Positions 19,055 to 27,354 of a stretch of 49,471 nt of DNA are shown here, piece after piece (the stretch's first letter is position 1; each line of letters starts with the position of its first letter). The notes beneath the pieces are model-generated. The model ran no database searches and was not told the origin of the DNA. It worked only from the letters and a program-made list of their open reading frames with translations. The DNA is from Actinomycetota bacterium (GTDB lineage Bacteria > Actinomycetota > Acidimicrobiia > Acidimicrobiales > MedAcidi-G1): NCBI GenBank assembly GCA_018673475.1, contig JABHCN010000063.1, forward strand, positions 1-49,471. The letters are read 5' to 3'. A program made the translations under genes and the position numbers.

Positions 19055-20788
19055 ATGAAGATGGATGGCGGACAGGCACTTATCCGAGCGCTCGAGCTTG
19101 AGGGTGTCGACGTGATGTTCGGCCTGCCCGGCGGCGCCATCCTGCCGGTCTACGACCCCATCATCGACTCGTCGATCCGTCACATTCTGGTCAGGCACGA
19201 GCAGGGCGCCGGGCACATGGCCGAGGGCTACGCACATGCCACCGGTCGTCCGGGCGTGGCGATGGTCACCAGCGGCCCGGGTGCCACCAACATCGTCACC
19301 CCGTTGTGCGATGCCCACCTCGATTCGGTGCCGATGGTCGTCATCACCGGTCAGGTCCCTTATGCGGCCATTGGGACCGATGCGTTCCAGGAGTGCGATA
19401 CCACTGGCATCACCCAGTCGGTCACCAAGCACAACTTCCTCGTCTCCGAGGCACAGGACATTCCCAGGACCATCAAGGAGGCGTTCCACATCGCCACCAC
19501 GGGGCGTCCCGGGCCGGTGCTCGTCGACATTCCGAAGGACATCGTGGATCCCGACAATCCCAGATCTGCCCTCGAGTGGACCGACGACGTCGAGATGGAC
19601 CTGCCCGGCTACAGCCCCCGGACCGAGGTTGATCCGGCTGCTATCGCTGCCGCCGCCGACCTGATTCGTGCCGCTGAGCGACCGGTGCTCTACGTGGGCG
19701 GCGGAATCCTCAAGGCCCGTGCTGCCGAGGCTCTCAAGGAACTCGCTGAGCTGACCGGCATCCACGTCGTTACGACCCTCATGGCCAGGGGGGCCTTCCC
19801 CGACAGCCATGACCTCTGCCTCGGCATGCCCGGCATGCACGGCAACTTCACTGCAGTGACGGCCATGCAGGAGTCAGACCTGCTGATCGCCCTGGGTGCC
19901 CGTTTCGACGACCGGGTCACGGGCCGACTCGACGGTTTTGCGCAGGGAGCCAAGATCATCCATGTCGACATCGATGCCGCCGAACTTGGCAAGGTCCGCC
20001 GCCCTGATGTGGCCATTCTGGGCGACTGCCGTGTCGCCATCGAGGCACTCGTCTCAGATCTGTCCTCGAACGGTGTCGGTGGGGCCGACCGGGGCGCATG
20101 GCGGTCGCGTGTGAGTGGCTGGCAGGAGCGCTTCCCGCTGTCCTACGAACAGGCCCAGGCAGGCGATGCGCTCAAGCCCCAGATGGTCATAGAGCGCCTC
20201 CGCGACGCCACACCCGACGACACGATCGTGGCTTCAGGCGTTGGTCAGCACCAGATGTGGGCCAGCCAGTACTGGTCATTCGAGCACCCCTACACCTGGA
20301 TCAACTCCGGGGGTCTGGGAACCATGGGCTTTTCGATTCCGGCTGCGATCGGCGCCAAGGCGGGCTGCCCCGACAAGATGGTCTGGGCGGTTGATGGTGA
20401 CGGCTGTTTCCAGATGACTGCCCAGGAACTTGTCACGGCAACCGTCGAGAAGATTCCGATCAAGGTGGCGCTGCTCAACAACTCGTACCTGGGCATGGTC
20501 CGCCAGTGGCAGGAGATGTTCTACGACGAGCGCTACTCCGAGGTCTTCCTCTCAAAGGACGTGCCCGACTACAAGGGATGGGCCGAGTCCATGGGATGCG
20601 TGGCGATGAGGGTCGACAGCCCCGAGGAGGTCGACGCCGCGATTGCCAAGGCCAACGAGGTCGACGACCGCCCCGTCGTCATCGACTTCAGGGTGACCGC
20701 CGCCGAGAAGGTCTACCCGATGGTTCCGTCGGGTGCCTCAAACTCCGAACTGGTCGTGCCGCCCTCCCAACAGGACCAGCCGCGATGA
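19055..20788 (+). CDS. ilvB: Acetolactate synthase large (catalytic) subunit
   Basis: ThDP enzyme that condenses two pyruvates, or pyruvate and 2-oxobutyrate, in the first common step of Val/Leu/Ile synthesis. The 577 residues show the catalytic glutamate in RHEQGAGHMAEGYA, the FAD/herbicide-binding central domain, and the ThDP-metal motif GDGCFQM...LNN at the C-terminal domain. The biosynthetic AHAS type is supported by the ilvN subunit, whose ATG overlaps the ilvB stop by four bases (ATGA). Confidence 0.97.
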   Translation: MKMDGGQALIRALELEGVDVMFGLPGGAILPVYDPIIDSSIRHILVRHEQGAGHMAEGYAHATGRPGVAMVTSGPGATNIVTPLCDAHLDSVPMVVITGQVPYAAIGTDAFQECDTTGITQSVTKHNFLVSEAQDIPRTIKEAFHIATTGRPGPVLVDIPKDIVDPDNPRSALEWTDDVEMDLPGYSPRTEVDPAAIAAAADLIRAAERPVLYVGGGILKARAAEALKELAELTGIHVVTTLMARGAFPDSHDLCLGMPGMHGNFTAVTAMQESDLLIALGARFDDRVTGRLDGFAQGAKIIHVDIDAAELGKVRRPDVAILGDCRVAIEALVSDLSSNGVGGADRGAWRSRVSGWQERFPLSYEQAQAGDALKPQMVIERLRDATPDDTIVASGVGQHQMWASQYWSFEHPYTWINSGGLGTMGFSIPAAIGAKAGCPDKMVWAVDGDGCFQMTAQELVTATVEKIPIKVALLNNSYLGMVRQWQEMFYDERYSEVFLSKDVPDYKGWAESMGCVAMRVDSPEEVDAAIAKANEVDDRPVVIDFRVTAAEKVYPMVPSGASNSELVVPPSQQDQPR

Positions 20789-21324
20789 ACGAACAGCAGG
20801 GTTCGAGCGGACCGGCGAAGCACCACGTGCCCGACTACCGGTACCACACGCTCGTGGTGACCGTTGAGAACAAGTCGGGTGTGCTGGCACGCCTGGCTGC
20901 CCTGTTCTCACGTCGCGGCTTCAACATCGAGTCGTTGGCCGTTGCACCAACCGATGATGAACGCTTCAGCAGGGTGACCGTGGTGGTCGATCTGGAGTCG
21001 GCTCCGTTGGAGCAGATCATCAAGCAGCTCGACAAGCTGGTGAACGTCGTCAACATTCGTGAACTGCACCCCGGCCATGCGGTCGAGCGGGAGCTGATGA
21101 TCGTGACCGTCGCAGCGGGTCCGGACCGTCGTGACGAGCTGGTGGAGCAGTTGGACCGGGCCGGCGGCAAGGTCCTGTCGGTCGGCGCCGACGCGATGAT
21201 GCTCTCGCTGGTCGGGCCGCCCATCCGCATCGACGAGTTCGAGGAACTGCTCGGCCAGTACGGCATCATCGAGCTGCAGCGCACCGGCAGGGTCGCTCTG
21301 GCGAACCTCGATGAGAACGACTGA
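20785..21324 (+). CDS. ilvN: Acetolactate synthase small (regulatory) subunit
   Basis: Regulatory subunit that confers valine feedback on IlvB. The 179-residue protein has an N-terminal ACT domain ([19 protein letters not shown] and [11 protein letters not shown]) and the C-terminal ALS-SS domain (ERELMIVTV). An N-terminal tail of about 20 residues precedes the ACT domain. Start and ilvB stop overlap (ATGA), giving coupled 1:1 synthesis. ilvC follows after 56 nt. Confidence 0.96.
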   Translation: MNEQQGSSGPAKHHVPDYRYHTLVVTVENKSGVLARLAALFSRRGFNIESLAVAPTDDERFSRVTVVVDLESAPLEQIIKQLDKLVNVVNIRELHPGHAVERELMIVTVAAGPDRRDELVEQLDRAGGKVLSVGADAMMLSLVGPPIRIDEFEELLGQYGIIELQRTGRVALANLDEND

Positions 21325-21380
21325 GCACCTTCTCTTTCCCAATCACTATTCGCTATACGACAAGACCAGGAGACATCCCC

Positions 21381-22412
21381 GTGGCAAACATCTTCTATGA
21401 GAACGACGTGAACCGGGCGGCCATCGCCGACCGGAAGGTTGCAGTTCTGGGTTACGGCTCTCAGGGCCACGCCCATGCCCTGAACCTCAAGGAGTCGGGT
21501 ATAGACGTCTGTGTCGGCCTTCGCGACGGCTCTTCGTCTGCGGCCAAGGCCTCAGAGGCCGGCCTGACCGTCCGTTCGTTGGCTGATGCGTCTGCATGGG
21601 CGGACGTGATCATGATTCTCCTGCCCGACACCGAGCAGGCGGCGGTCTACGAGGAGCACATCGCCCCCAACCTGAATGCCGGCGATGCCGTTGCTTTCGC
21701 CCACGGCTTCAACATCCGCTTCGACCTGATCAACCCGCCCGACGACGTGGACGTGATCATGGTCGCCCCGAAGGGCCCCGGTCACCTGGTGCGGCGCACC
21801 TACGTTGAGGGTGGCGGTGTTCCGTGCCTCATCGCTGTCGAGCAGGACCCGTCAGGTGGCGGACGTGACCTTGCGCTCGCATACGCCGATGGTCTGGGTG
21901 GTGCCCGTGCAGGTGTCATCGAGACCACGTTCACAGAGGAGTGCGAGACCGACCTGTTCGGTGAGCAGGTCGTGTTGTGTGGTGGCCTCACCGAGCTGGT
22001 CCGCAGCGCCTTTGACACCCTGGTGGATGCCGGCTACCAGCCGGAGATCTGCTACTTCGAGTGTCTGCACGAGGTGAAGTTGATCGTGGACCTCATGTAC
22101 GAGCAGGGGATCGCCGGCATGCGCTATTCGGTGTCTGACACTGCCGAATACGGTGACCTGACGCGTGGCCCGAGGGTCATCGACGACCATGTCCGCGAGA
22201 CAATGAAGGCCATCCTGGGTGAGATTCAGTCGGGTCAGTTTGCTGAGGAGTGGGTGGCTGAGAGCCGTTCGGGTCGTGAGAACTTCAAGCGTCTTGAGGA
22301 TGCCGGTCATGAGCATCGTGTCGAGAAGGTGGGTTCGCGTCTGCGGGAGATGATGCCGTGGATCAGTGCCGGAAGGGTCTCCGTGCAGGAAGCCTCAGGA
22401 GGCCAGGGCTAA
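21381..22412 (+). CDS. ilvC: Ketol-acid reductoisomerase, class I
   Basis: Isomerises and reduces acetolactate to the dihydroxy acid using NADPH and magnesium. The 343 residues are of the short class I type. The nucleotide motif is [13 protein letters not shown], and the following loop ([10 protein letters not shown]) has the Arg/Ser pattern usual for NADPH preference. Metal-binding acids sit in DLFGEQ and CYFECLHE. The GTG start has AGGAGA about 8 nt upstream. The 56-nt gap from ilvN is unusually AT-rich for this genome (CTATACG near 21352), so ilvC may have its own promoter as well. Confidence 0.97.
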   Translation: MANIFYENDVNRAAIADRKVAVLGYGSQGHAHALNLKESGIDVCVGLRDGSSSAAKASEAGLTVRSLADASAWADVIMILLPDTEQAAVYEEHIAPNLNAGDAVAFAHGFNIRFDLINPPDDVDVIMVAPKGPGHLVRRTYVEGGGVPCLIAVEQDPSGGGRDLALAYADGLGGARAGVIETTFTEECETDLFGEQVVLCGGLTELVRSAFDTLVDAGYQPEICYFECLHEVKLIVDLMYEQGIAGMRYSVSDTAEYGDLTRGPRVIDDHVRETMKAILGEIQSGQFAEEWVAESRSGRENFKRLEDAGHEHRVEKVGSRLREMMPWISAGRVSVQEASGGQG

Positions 22413-22419
22413 CCAACCC

Positions 22420-22554
22420 CGCGCACGCATCTCTTCAGCCCCGCAAAGGCCAGGAATGGCCTGGTCGGGGGTCCAGAATTGCCAGCTGAGGTTGCGGTGA
22501 CCTCCCGCCAGGGAGGGAAGCCCGGCGCTGGCCGCGCACGCATCCCTTCAGCCC
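22420..22554. repeat. Pair of 22-bp direct repeats with hairpins between convergent ilvC and thiolase
   Basis: The 286-nt gap 22413-22698 has no credible gene. It holds two copies of a 22-nt sequence differing at one base: 22420-22441 and 22533-22554, starting CGCGCACGCAT. Between them lie two perfect 6-bp hairpins: AGGCCA-GGAA-TGGCCT (22447-22462) and CCTCCC-GCCA-GGGAGG (22501-22516). As both neighbouring genes end here, the hairpins may stop transcription, though no T-run is present. Two copies are too few to call an array. Confidence 0.5.
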
Positions 22555-22698
22555 AACAAGGACAGTGCCGCCCATGAGGGTGTTGAGCCTGGTGTAGGGG
22601 GGGGATGGCCAGCGGGCGTATGCGAACGACTTTGTGCCAGCAGGAGGAGCGGACGTGCGCTGGCCGTCCCTCCCGGGTAGCAAAGAGGAAGAGAACCC

Positions 22699-23901
22699 TC
22701 AGCTAAGGCGCTGGACGATCATCGCCATTCCCTGGCCGCCACCCACACACATTGACTCCAGCCCAAACTCCTTGTCGGAGTCTTCGAGGCCGTTGAGGAG
22801 TGTTGCCATGATGCGTGATCCGGTCATGCCGAAGGGGTGGCCGAGGGCTATGGCGCCGCCGTTCACGTTCAGCTTGTCGTGGTCGATGCCGAGTTCGTCG
22901 GCTGATGGTAGGACCTGGGCGGCAAAGGCTTCGTTGATTTCGACGAGGTCGATGTCGTCGATGGTCATGTTGACGCGGCCGAGTGCGATTCGTATGGCGT
23001 CGATGGGGCCGAGGCCCATGATCTCGGGGCTGAGTGATGACACGCCTGAGGAGATGATCTTGGCGATCGGGGTGATGCCCAGTTCGGCTGCCCGGGTGGC
23101 GCTCATGACCACTACTGCGGCTGCGCCGTCGTTGAGGGGGCAGGCGTTGCCGGCGGTGACGGTGCCGTCGGGGCGGAACACCGGGTTGAGTTGTGAGACT
23201 TTTTCGTAGGTGGTTCCGGCGCGGATGCCGTCGTCTGTGCTGACGACGGTGCCGTCGGGGAGGGTGTAGGGGGTGATCTCGCGTTCGAAGAAGCCGCGGT
23301 CGCGGGCGGCTTCGGCGCGGTTCTGGGAGCGGACGCCCCATTCGTCCTGGGCCTGGCGTGACACGCCTTTGTAGGCGGCGACGTTTTCTGCTGTCTGGCC
23401 CATTGCCATGTAGATGTCGGGTATGCCCTCAGGTGGGGTCCAGGTGTCTGCTCCGCCTGTTGTGCGGCTGGCGGTGCGGGCTTCGGCGTCTGCGAAGAGG
23501 GGGTTGTGTGGGCCGTTGTCGGCTGCGCCGTACTGGTAGCGGCTGACGCATTCGACCCCTCCGGAGACGAAGACGTTTCCCATGTCGGCCATGATCGTGT
23601 GGGCTGCCATGCGGATGGTCTGGAGTGATGATGAGCAGTACCGGTTGACGGTCACTCCGGGTGAGTCGAGGCCGGCGAGGACGGCTGCTACGCGGGCCAC
23701 GTTGTAGCCCTGTTCGCCGCCGGGTTGGCCGGTTCCCCAGATCACGTCCTCGACCTCGTCGCGGGGCAGGTCGGGAACCTTGCCGAGGACGTCGTTGATG
23801 ATGAAGGCGGACATGTCGTCGGGTCGGGCGTCGACGAGGCTTCCCTTGTTGGCCCGCCCGATGGGGGTGCGTGATGTTGCGACGATTACGGCTTCGGGCA
23901 T
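22699..23901 (-). CDS. Acetyl-CoA C-acyltransferase (thiolase)
   Basis: Thiolase that cleaves or condenses acyl-CoA with acetyl-CoA; beta-oxidation is the likely role. The 400 residues include the acyl-carrying Cys89 (NRYCSSSLQ), the VEINEAFA segment, the GHPFG histidine and the final CVGGGQG cysteine. The GHPFGMTG variant replaces the usual GHPxGxSG but keeps the catalytic His. ATG 23901 has AGGGAG upstream, and TAGGCT at 23948-23953 on the minus strand is a plausible -10 with a leader of about 40 nt. It is divergent from the selenocysteine peroxiredoxin. Confidence 0.94.
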   Translation of the reverse strand: MPEAVIVATSRTPIGRANKGSLVDARPDDMSAFIINDVLGKVPDLPRDEVEDVIWGTGQPGGEQGYNVARVAAVLAGLDSPGVTVNRYCSSSLQTIRMAAHTIMADMGNVFVSGGVECVSRYQYGAADNGPHNPLFADAEARTASRTTGGADTWTPPEGIPDIYMAMGQTAENVAAYKGVSRQAQDEWGVRSQNRAEAARDRGFFEREITPYTLPDGTVVSTDDGIRAGTTYEKVSQLNPVFRPDGTVTAGNACPLNDGAAAVVVMSATRAAELGITPIAKIISSGVSSLSPEIMGLGPIDAIRIALGRVNMTIDDIDLVEINEAFAAQVLPSADELGIDHDKLNVNGGAIALGHPFGMTGSRIMATLLNGLEDSDKEFGLESMCVGGGQGMAMIVQRLS

Positions 23902-23997
23902 TGGGGGGCTCCCTGATGATGTCTGGGTGGTTTGCTGATGGTGCCGGAGCCTAGCCAGCACCGGGGCCGGGCCCCCATCGGCCGGTGCCTTCACGGC

Positions 23998-24003
23998 TAT
24001 GGT
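23998..24003 (+). promoter_or_regulatory. Possible -10 box for the peroxiredoxin gene
   Basis: TATGGT lies 42 nt before the ATG at 24046 and would give a leader of about 35 nt that includes the GAGGGGG ribosome binding site at 24033-24039. Confidence 0.35.
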
Positions 24004-24045
24004 CGGTGCACGACATTCGGGTCTGGAATCACGAGGGGGATATGC

Positions 24046-24513
24046 ATGCTTGAGGTAGGAACGGTTGCACCGGCGTTTTCGGCGCCTGACCAGAACGGCA
24101 TCAAGGTCAGTTCTGATGATCTGGCTGGTTCGTGGGTGGCCCTGTGGTGGTATCCGAAGGCGTCGACACCTGGTTGAACGGTTCAGGGACAGGGGTTCCG
24201 TGATCGAACCTCATCATTTTCAGAGGCTGGTGCCGTGGTTGTCGGTGCAAGCTTTGACACGGTCGAGGAGCAGAAGGCCTTTGCCGACGAGCAGGGTTTT
24301 ACGTATTCGTTGTTGTCGGATCCCGACAGGGTGATGGGTGCTGCCTACGAGGCGGTTCGCCCGGCCGATGATCCGATTGCTGCGTTCCCGTTCCGCTATT
24401 CGTATCTGATCGCTCCTGACGGCACGATTGCGGCTACCTATGACCTGAACTCGTCGCAGACCCTTGATGAGCATGCCGACGAGGTGCTGGCCGACATCTT
24501 GTCCCGCTCCTGA
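24046..24513 (+). CDS. Selenocysteine-containing peroxiredoxin (in-frame UGA at codon 44)
   Basis: Thiol (selenol) peroxidase of the BCP/AhpC family that reduces hydroperoxides. From ATG 24046, after a GAGGGGG ribosome site, the frame gives 155 residues. Codon 44 is UGA (24175-24177) in the context TPG-U-TVQGQGFRDR, exactly where the family motif TPGCT has its peroxidatic cysteine. The frame continues without shift into typical peroxiredoxin sequence (VVVGASFDTVEEQKAFADE, LLSDPD, FRYSYLIAPDG) to the stop at 24511. The protein has no cysteine anywhere, so Sec would be the only redox residue and no resolving Cys exists. A SECIS-like stem-loop follows (24192-24212). Conventional gene callers would split or truncate this gene. 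A Cys-to-stop mutation (UGC to UGA) is the alternative. No sel genes lie in the window. Confidence 0.88.
24175..24177 (+). other. UGA codon predicted to encode selenocysteine
   Basis: The in-frame UGA occupies the peroxidatic cysteine position of the TPGCT motif (residue 44). Reading as stop would leave a 43-residue fragment without the catalytic residue. Confidence 0.85.
24192..24212 (+). promoter_or_regulatory. Candidate bacterial SECIS element
   Basis: Seven-base-pair stem GGGGTTC/GAACCTC (one G-U pair) closes a seven-base loop CGTGATC at 24199-24205. The loop begins 22 nt after the UGA and has G at its second position followed by U, matching the general form of bacterial SECIS elements, which sit inside the coding region just after the UGA and bind SelB. 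A competing pairing uses GGTTC at 24180-24184 with the same 3' arm, so folding should be checked. Confidence 0.7.
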
Positions 24514-24533
24514 GGATCTGACCGGGTGGCACC

Positions 24534-25769
24534 TTGACCAGCGAAGGTGGTGCGGGCAGCCCGGTCCGACCGCTGGAGGGACTCTCGGTTGTTGAGGGTT
24601 CGGCGTTTGTGGCGGCGCCGTCGGGTGGTATGGCCCTGGCGCAGTTGGGTGCCGACGTTGTCCGTTTCGATCGGATTGGCGGGGGGATCGACCACAAGCG
24701 GTGGCCCTTGACCGACGACGGTGTCAGCCTGTACTGGAATGGCCTGAACCGGGGCAAGAGGTCGATGGCAGTGGACCTGTCCGATGGCCGGGTGCAGGAG
24801 CTTCTTGGCGGGTTGATTGCCGGGGCGGGGAACTTCCTCACCAATTTTCCGGCTGTCGGGTGGCTGTCGTGGGAGCGCTTGAGCGAGGGTGTCGATGATC
24901 TGGTGATGGTTGCCATCACGGGAAGTCACGATGGAACCACGGCGGTGGACTACACGGTCAACTGTGCGGTGGGGTACCCGATGGCGACGGGCCATGCCGA
25001 CGACCCGAGGCCTGTCAACAACGTGGTTCCCGCCTGGGATCTGGTGTGTGGTCAGATGGCTGCCGTGGGCCTGTTGGCTGCGGATCGCCACAGGTCGATT
25101 ACCGGCGAGGGGCAACTGGTGTCGTTGGCACTCGCCGATGTGGCATTGGCGGCCGTGGGCGCGCTCGGGAACCTGGCTGAGGCCCAGGTGAACGGAGCCC
25201 AGAGGGAGCGCATCGGCAACGACCTCTATGGGGCCTATGGAAGCGACTTTGAGACGTCTGATGGCCGGCGTGTGATGGTTGTGGCCATCAGCCCCAAGCA
25301 GTGGAGGGGTCTGTTGGCGGCTACCGGTACCACCGATGAGGTGGCGGTTCTGGCTGATGTTATGGGGCTGGACTTTGCCGACGAGGGCGACCGGTTCGTC
25401 GCCCGCGGCGAGTTGGGTGGCCTGTTCTCTCTGTGGTTCGCCGGGCGGAGCCTTCGCGAGGTTGCGTCGGTTCTGGATGGTCACGGTGTCTGCTGGGGGC
25501 CCTACCGGACCTTCTTGGAGATGCTCGACGAGGACGAGCGTTGTTCGACGGCGAACCCGTTGTTCGTCGAGTTGGACCAGCCCGGGGTTGGAACCCACCT
25601 TGTGCCGGGTTCGCCGTTGGCCTTCGGGGGCCCTGGTGCCGTTGAGCGGGGGGCGGCAACGGCGCCCCTTCTTGGGGAGCACACCGAGCAGGTGCTTAGC
25701 GACGACCTGGGTCTTTCGCCGGCCGAGGTGGGCGAGCTCTTCGACAGGGGTGTGGTGGCTGGCCCCTGA
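24534..25769 (+). CDS. Family III CoA transferase, 2-methylfumaryl-CoA isomerase (Mct)-like
   Basis: A 411-residue CaiB/BaiF-family protein. The stretches VVEGSAFVAAP, GGMALAQLGADVVRFD, KRWP, GLNRGKRS, CSTANPLF and the C-terminal VAGP resemble, from memory of the family, the mesaconyl-CoA C1:C4 CoA transferase of Chloroflexus. That enzyme moves CoA within mesaconate in the 3-hydroxypropionate bicycle. The candidate catalytic Asp is in PAWDLVCGQMAA. The TTG at 24534 is the only start that fits: it is 20 nt after the peroxiredoxin stop and leaves 12 residues before the conserved domain. Its stop is 17 nt from the convergent MaoC gene, whose best match is the mesaconyl-CoA hydratase type. No other bicycle genes are in the window, so mesaconate or C5-dicarboxylate metabolism is the cautious reading. 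Confidence 0.8.
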   Translation: MTSEGGAGSPVRPLEGLSVVEGSAFVAAPSGGMALAQLGADVVRFDRIGGGIDHKRWPLTDDGVSLYWNGLNRGKRSMAVDLSDGRVQELLGGLIAGAGNFLTNFPAVGWLSWERLSEGVDDLVMVAITGSHDGTTAVDYTVNCAVGYPMATGHADDPRPVNNVVPAWDLVCGQMAAVGLLAADRHRSITGEGQLVSLALADVALAAVGALGNLAEAQVNGAQRERIGNDLYGAYGSDFETSDGRRVMVVAISPKQWRGLLAATGTTDEVAVLADVMGLDFADEGDRFVARGELGGLFSLWFAGRSLREVASVLDGHGVCWGPYRTFLEMLDEDERCSTANPLFVELDQPGVGTHLVPGSPLAFGGPGAVERGAATAPLLGEHTEQVLSDDLGLSPAEVGELFDRGVVAGP

Positions 25770-25786
25770 TCGGGCCGGTGGGGTGT

Positions 25787-26779
25787 TCAGGCCCCCCAGA
25801 CAACAAGGTTCCAGTCGAGTACCGGCACGGCGTCGCCATCGCGGTCTGCCTCGACCTTGATCTGGACGGCCCTGATGTTGCCGGTTCCCGCCGATTGTTC
25901 GTCGATGAGCGTGTGGCTGAAGCCGAGGACGTCACCCTCGTGGACTGGTCCGGTGTGGTCGCAGGCCTGCCATCCGAGGATGGTTGCGTTTGCCGGCATG
26001 ACCCGGTTCAGGGAGGCCTGGGCCAGGCCGATGGTGTGGCCTCCGTAGACGAGCCGTTGGCCGCCTCCGGCGGCTGGGTCACGGTGGACAGGCGCCAGGT
26101 TCTGGGTGAGGCGGGCAAGTTCGGGTGCTGAGGTGACCGTGTCTCGCAGCGGGTCGGTGCGTGTCGTGCCGGTTTCCCAGCGGTTGTCGTGTGCCAGCGG
26201 TGAAGGGTCCCAGCCGGTGGGGGCGTGGTTGGTCCAGTCGGCCAGATGGATCTCGGGGTTCACCTCGCCGAGGTCGTCGTTGTTTCCTGTTTCGGCCTCG
26301 GGGTGGCGCATGTGGAGCATGGCGCAGCGTTCGTATTCAACGACTATTTCGCCGTCGTCGACGCAGGCGGTTCTGATGCCGAGCAGGGCGAGTCCCCTGG
26401 TGGGCCTGTCAGGTCGGTGGGTCAGTTGCCGCAGGCCCAGGATCTGGACGGTTGTCTCGAGGGTTTCGCCGTGACGTACCGCTCTTTGAAGCGCCACGCC
26501 CCGGTAGAAGAGGTTGGCGATGACCGCCCGGGTGGCGACGGTGCTCTGGCCGATGGAGGTGTGCATTACGAGGGCGGGGTTCACGAGCATGCCGGGGTTT
26601 CCGGTAACTGCCTCTGCCATGGTGCTACTCAGTGAGGTGGTGAGTGGGTCACCGCAGATGGCCTGGTATGTGGCGGCCTCGCCCGGCCCGATGGTCATGG
26701 CGGGTGCCGGGTCGAGTACCTGGCCGACCGTCAGGTCGTCAAAGAATGGTCCTGTGGGTTGCTTCACGGGTGCGAGCAT
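25787..26779 (-). CDS. Double-hotdog MaoC-family hydratase, mesaconyl-CoA hydratase-like
   Basis: A 330-residue protein with two hotdog domains. The first opens FFDDLTVGQVL, and the second carries the hydratase-like stretch RLVYGGHTIGLAQA with the preceding NLAPVHRDP, the place of the catalytic Asp/His pair in MaoC hydratases. Length and two-domain form agree with the mesaconyl-C1-CoA hydratase (Mch) group rather than single-domain enoyl hydratases. Its convergent neighbour is the Mct-like isomerase, the enzyme acting on the same compound in the 3-hydroxypropionate bicycle, which supports the substrate guess. The assignment is by resemblance; another beta-methyl or branched enoyl-CoA is possible. 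Confidence 0.75.
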   Translation of the reverse strand: MLAPVKQPTGPFFDDLTVGQVLDPAPAMTIGPGEAATYQAICGDPLTTSLSSTMAEAVTGNPGMLVNPALVMHTSIGQSTVATRAVIANLFYRGVALQRAVRHGETLETTVQILGLRQLTHRPDRPTRGLALLGIRTACVDDGEIVVEYERCAMLHMRHPEAETGNNDDLGEVNPEIHLADWTNHAPTGWDPSPLAHDNRWETGTTRTDPLRDTVTSAPELARLTQNLAPVHRDPAAGGGQRLVYGGHTIGLAQASLNRVMPANATILGWQACDHTGPVHEGDVLGFSHTLIDEQSAGTGNIRAVQIKVEADRDGDAVPVLDWNLVVWGA

Positions 26780-26910
26780 GCCATCACCGGGGGCGGGCCA
26801 CCACTTCCTGACATGTTGCTACCGGGTAGTCATCGTGGAGAGGCATGCTTGATGCTTCGATCCATCGCTAGTAGAGATAGGTGGGTTCTCTAACAATCAT
26901 CGTAGAGCCC

Positions 26911-26939
26911 TGTTCAGCCAGCGACAGGTTTCCTACTAT
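26911..26939 (+). promoter_or_regulatory. Promoter of whiB
   Basis: TGTTCA (26911-26916) and TACTAT (26934-26939) are separated by 17 nt. The predicted start near 26946 gives a leader of about 48 nt with the AAAGGGGAG ribosome site. The rest of the 214-nt gap contains an 11-bp palindrome CTACCGGGTAG at 26819-26829 and nothing else clear. Confidence 0.5.
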
Positions 26940-26993
26940 CACCGGTCTGGAAGGGCTGTGGGGAACAGTCCTGGAACCAGAAAAGGGGAGACC

Positions 26994-27332
26994 ATGTCAA
27001 TAGCAGCGGCGAACACGTACGTCGACTGGCAGACGCAGACCTGGATGACCGAAGGCCTCTGTGCGGGTAGAAGCGATGTCTTCTTCGCCCCGTTTGCAGA
27101 GCGACCAGAGGCCAGGGTTCGCCGCGAGTCGAAGGCGAGGGGACTCTGTGAGTCCTGTGCATCGACCGTCGAGTGCAAGGCCTACGCGCGCGACAACCGT
27201 GAACTGGGTTTCTGGGGCGCAGAGTCCGAGTCTGAGCGGGCCACGGCCGGCTTTGCTCCGACCACGCCGATCATCGGACGCCGTCAGGTGGCGGCAAAGC
27301 GGGCCGCAGCGGCACTGGCCGAGGCCAGTTGA
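26994..27332 (+). CDS. WhiB-family iron-sulfur transcriptional regulator
   Basis: Actinobacterial regulator that holds a redox-sensitive [4Fe-4S] cluster and works with the principal sigma factor. The 112-residue protein has all four cluster cysteines: C23, C52, C55 and C61, with the family spacing C-x2-C-x5-C. The turn motif is GFWGAE (72-77) in place of the usual GVWGG. The tail after residue 85 is alanine- and lysine-rich. ATG 26994 is chosen because AAAGGGGAG precedes it; an in-frame ATG at 26958 has no such site. A single gene. Which Wbl subgroup (WhiB1 to WhiB7) cannot be fixed by eye. Confidence 0.93.
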   Translation: MSIAAANTYVDWQTQTWMTEGLCAGRSDVFFAPFAERPEARVRRESKARGLCESCASTVECKAYARDNRELGFWGAESESERATAGFAPTTPIIGRRQVAAKRAAAALAEAS

Positions 27333-27354
27333 CCCCAGCCCGAACGGGATCTCC

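Noticed and set aside
22447-22516. Two hairpins as a confident ilvC terminator
   Set aside because: Stems are perfect but no T-run follows either, so a terminator role stays only a possibility.
22420-22554. CRISPR array from two direct repeats
   Set aside because: Only two copies with a 91-nt spacer containing hairpins and no cas genes nearby.
24046-24513. Peroxiredoxin as a pseudogene with a premature stop
   Set aside because: The UGA sits exactly at the catalytic cysteine position, the frame is otherwise perfect, the protein has no other cysteine, and a SECIS-like hairpin follows. Random decay rarely gives all four.
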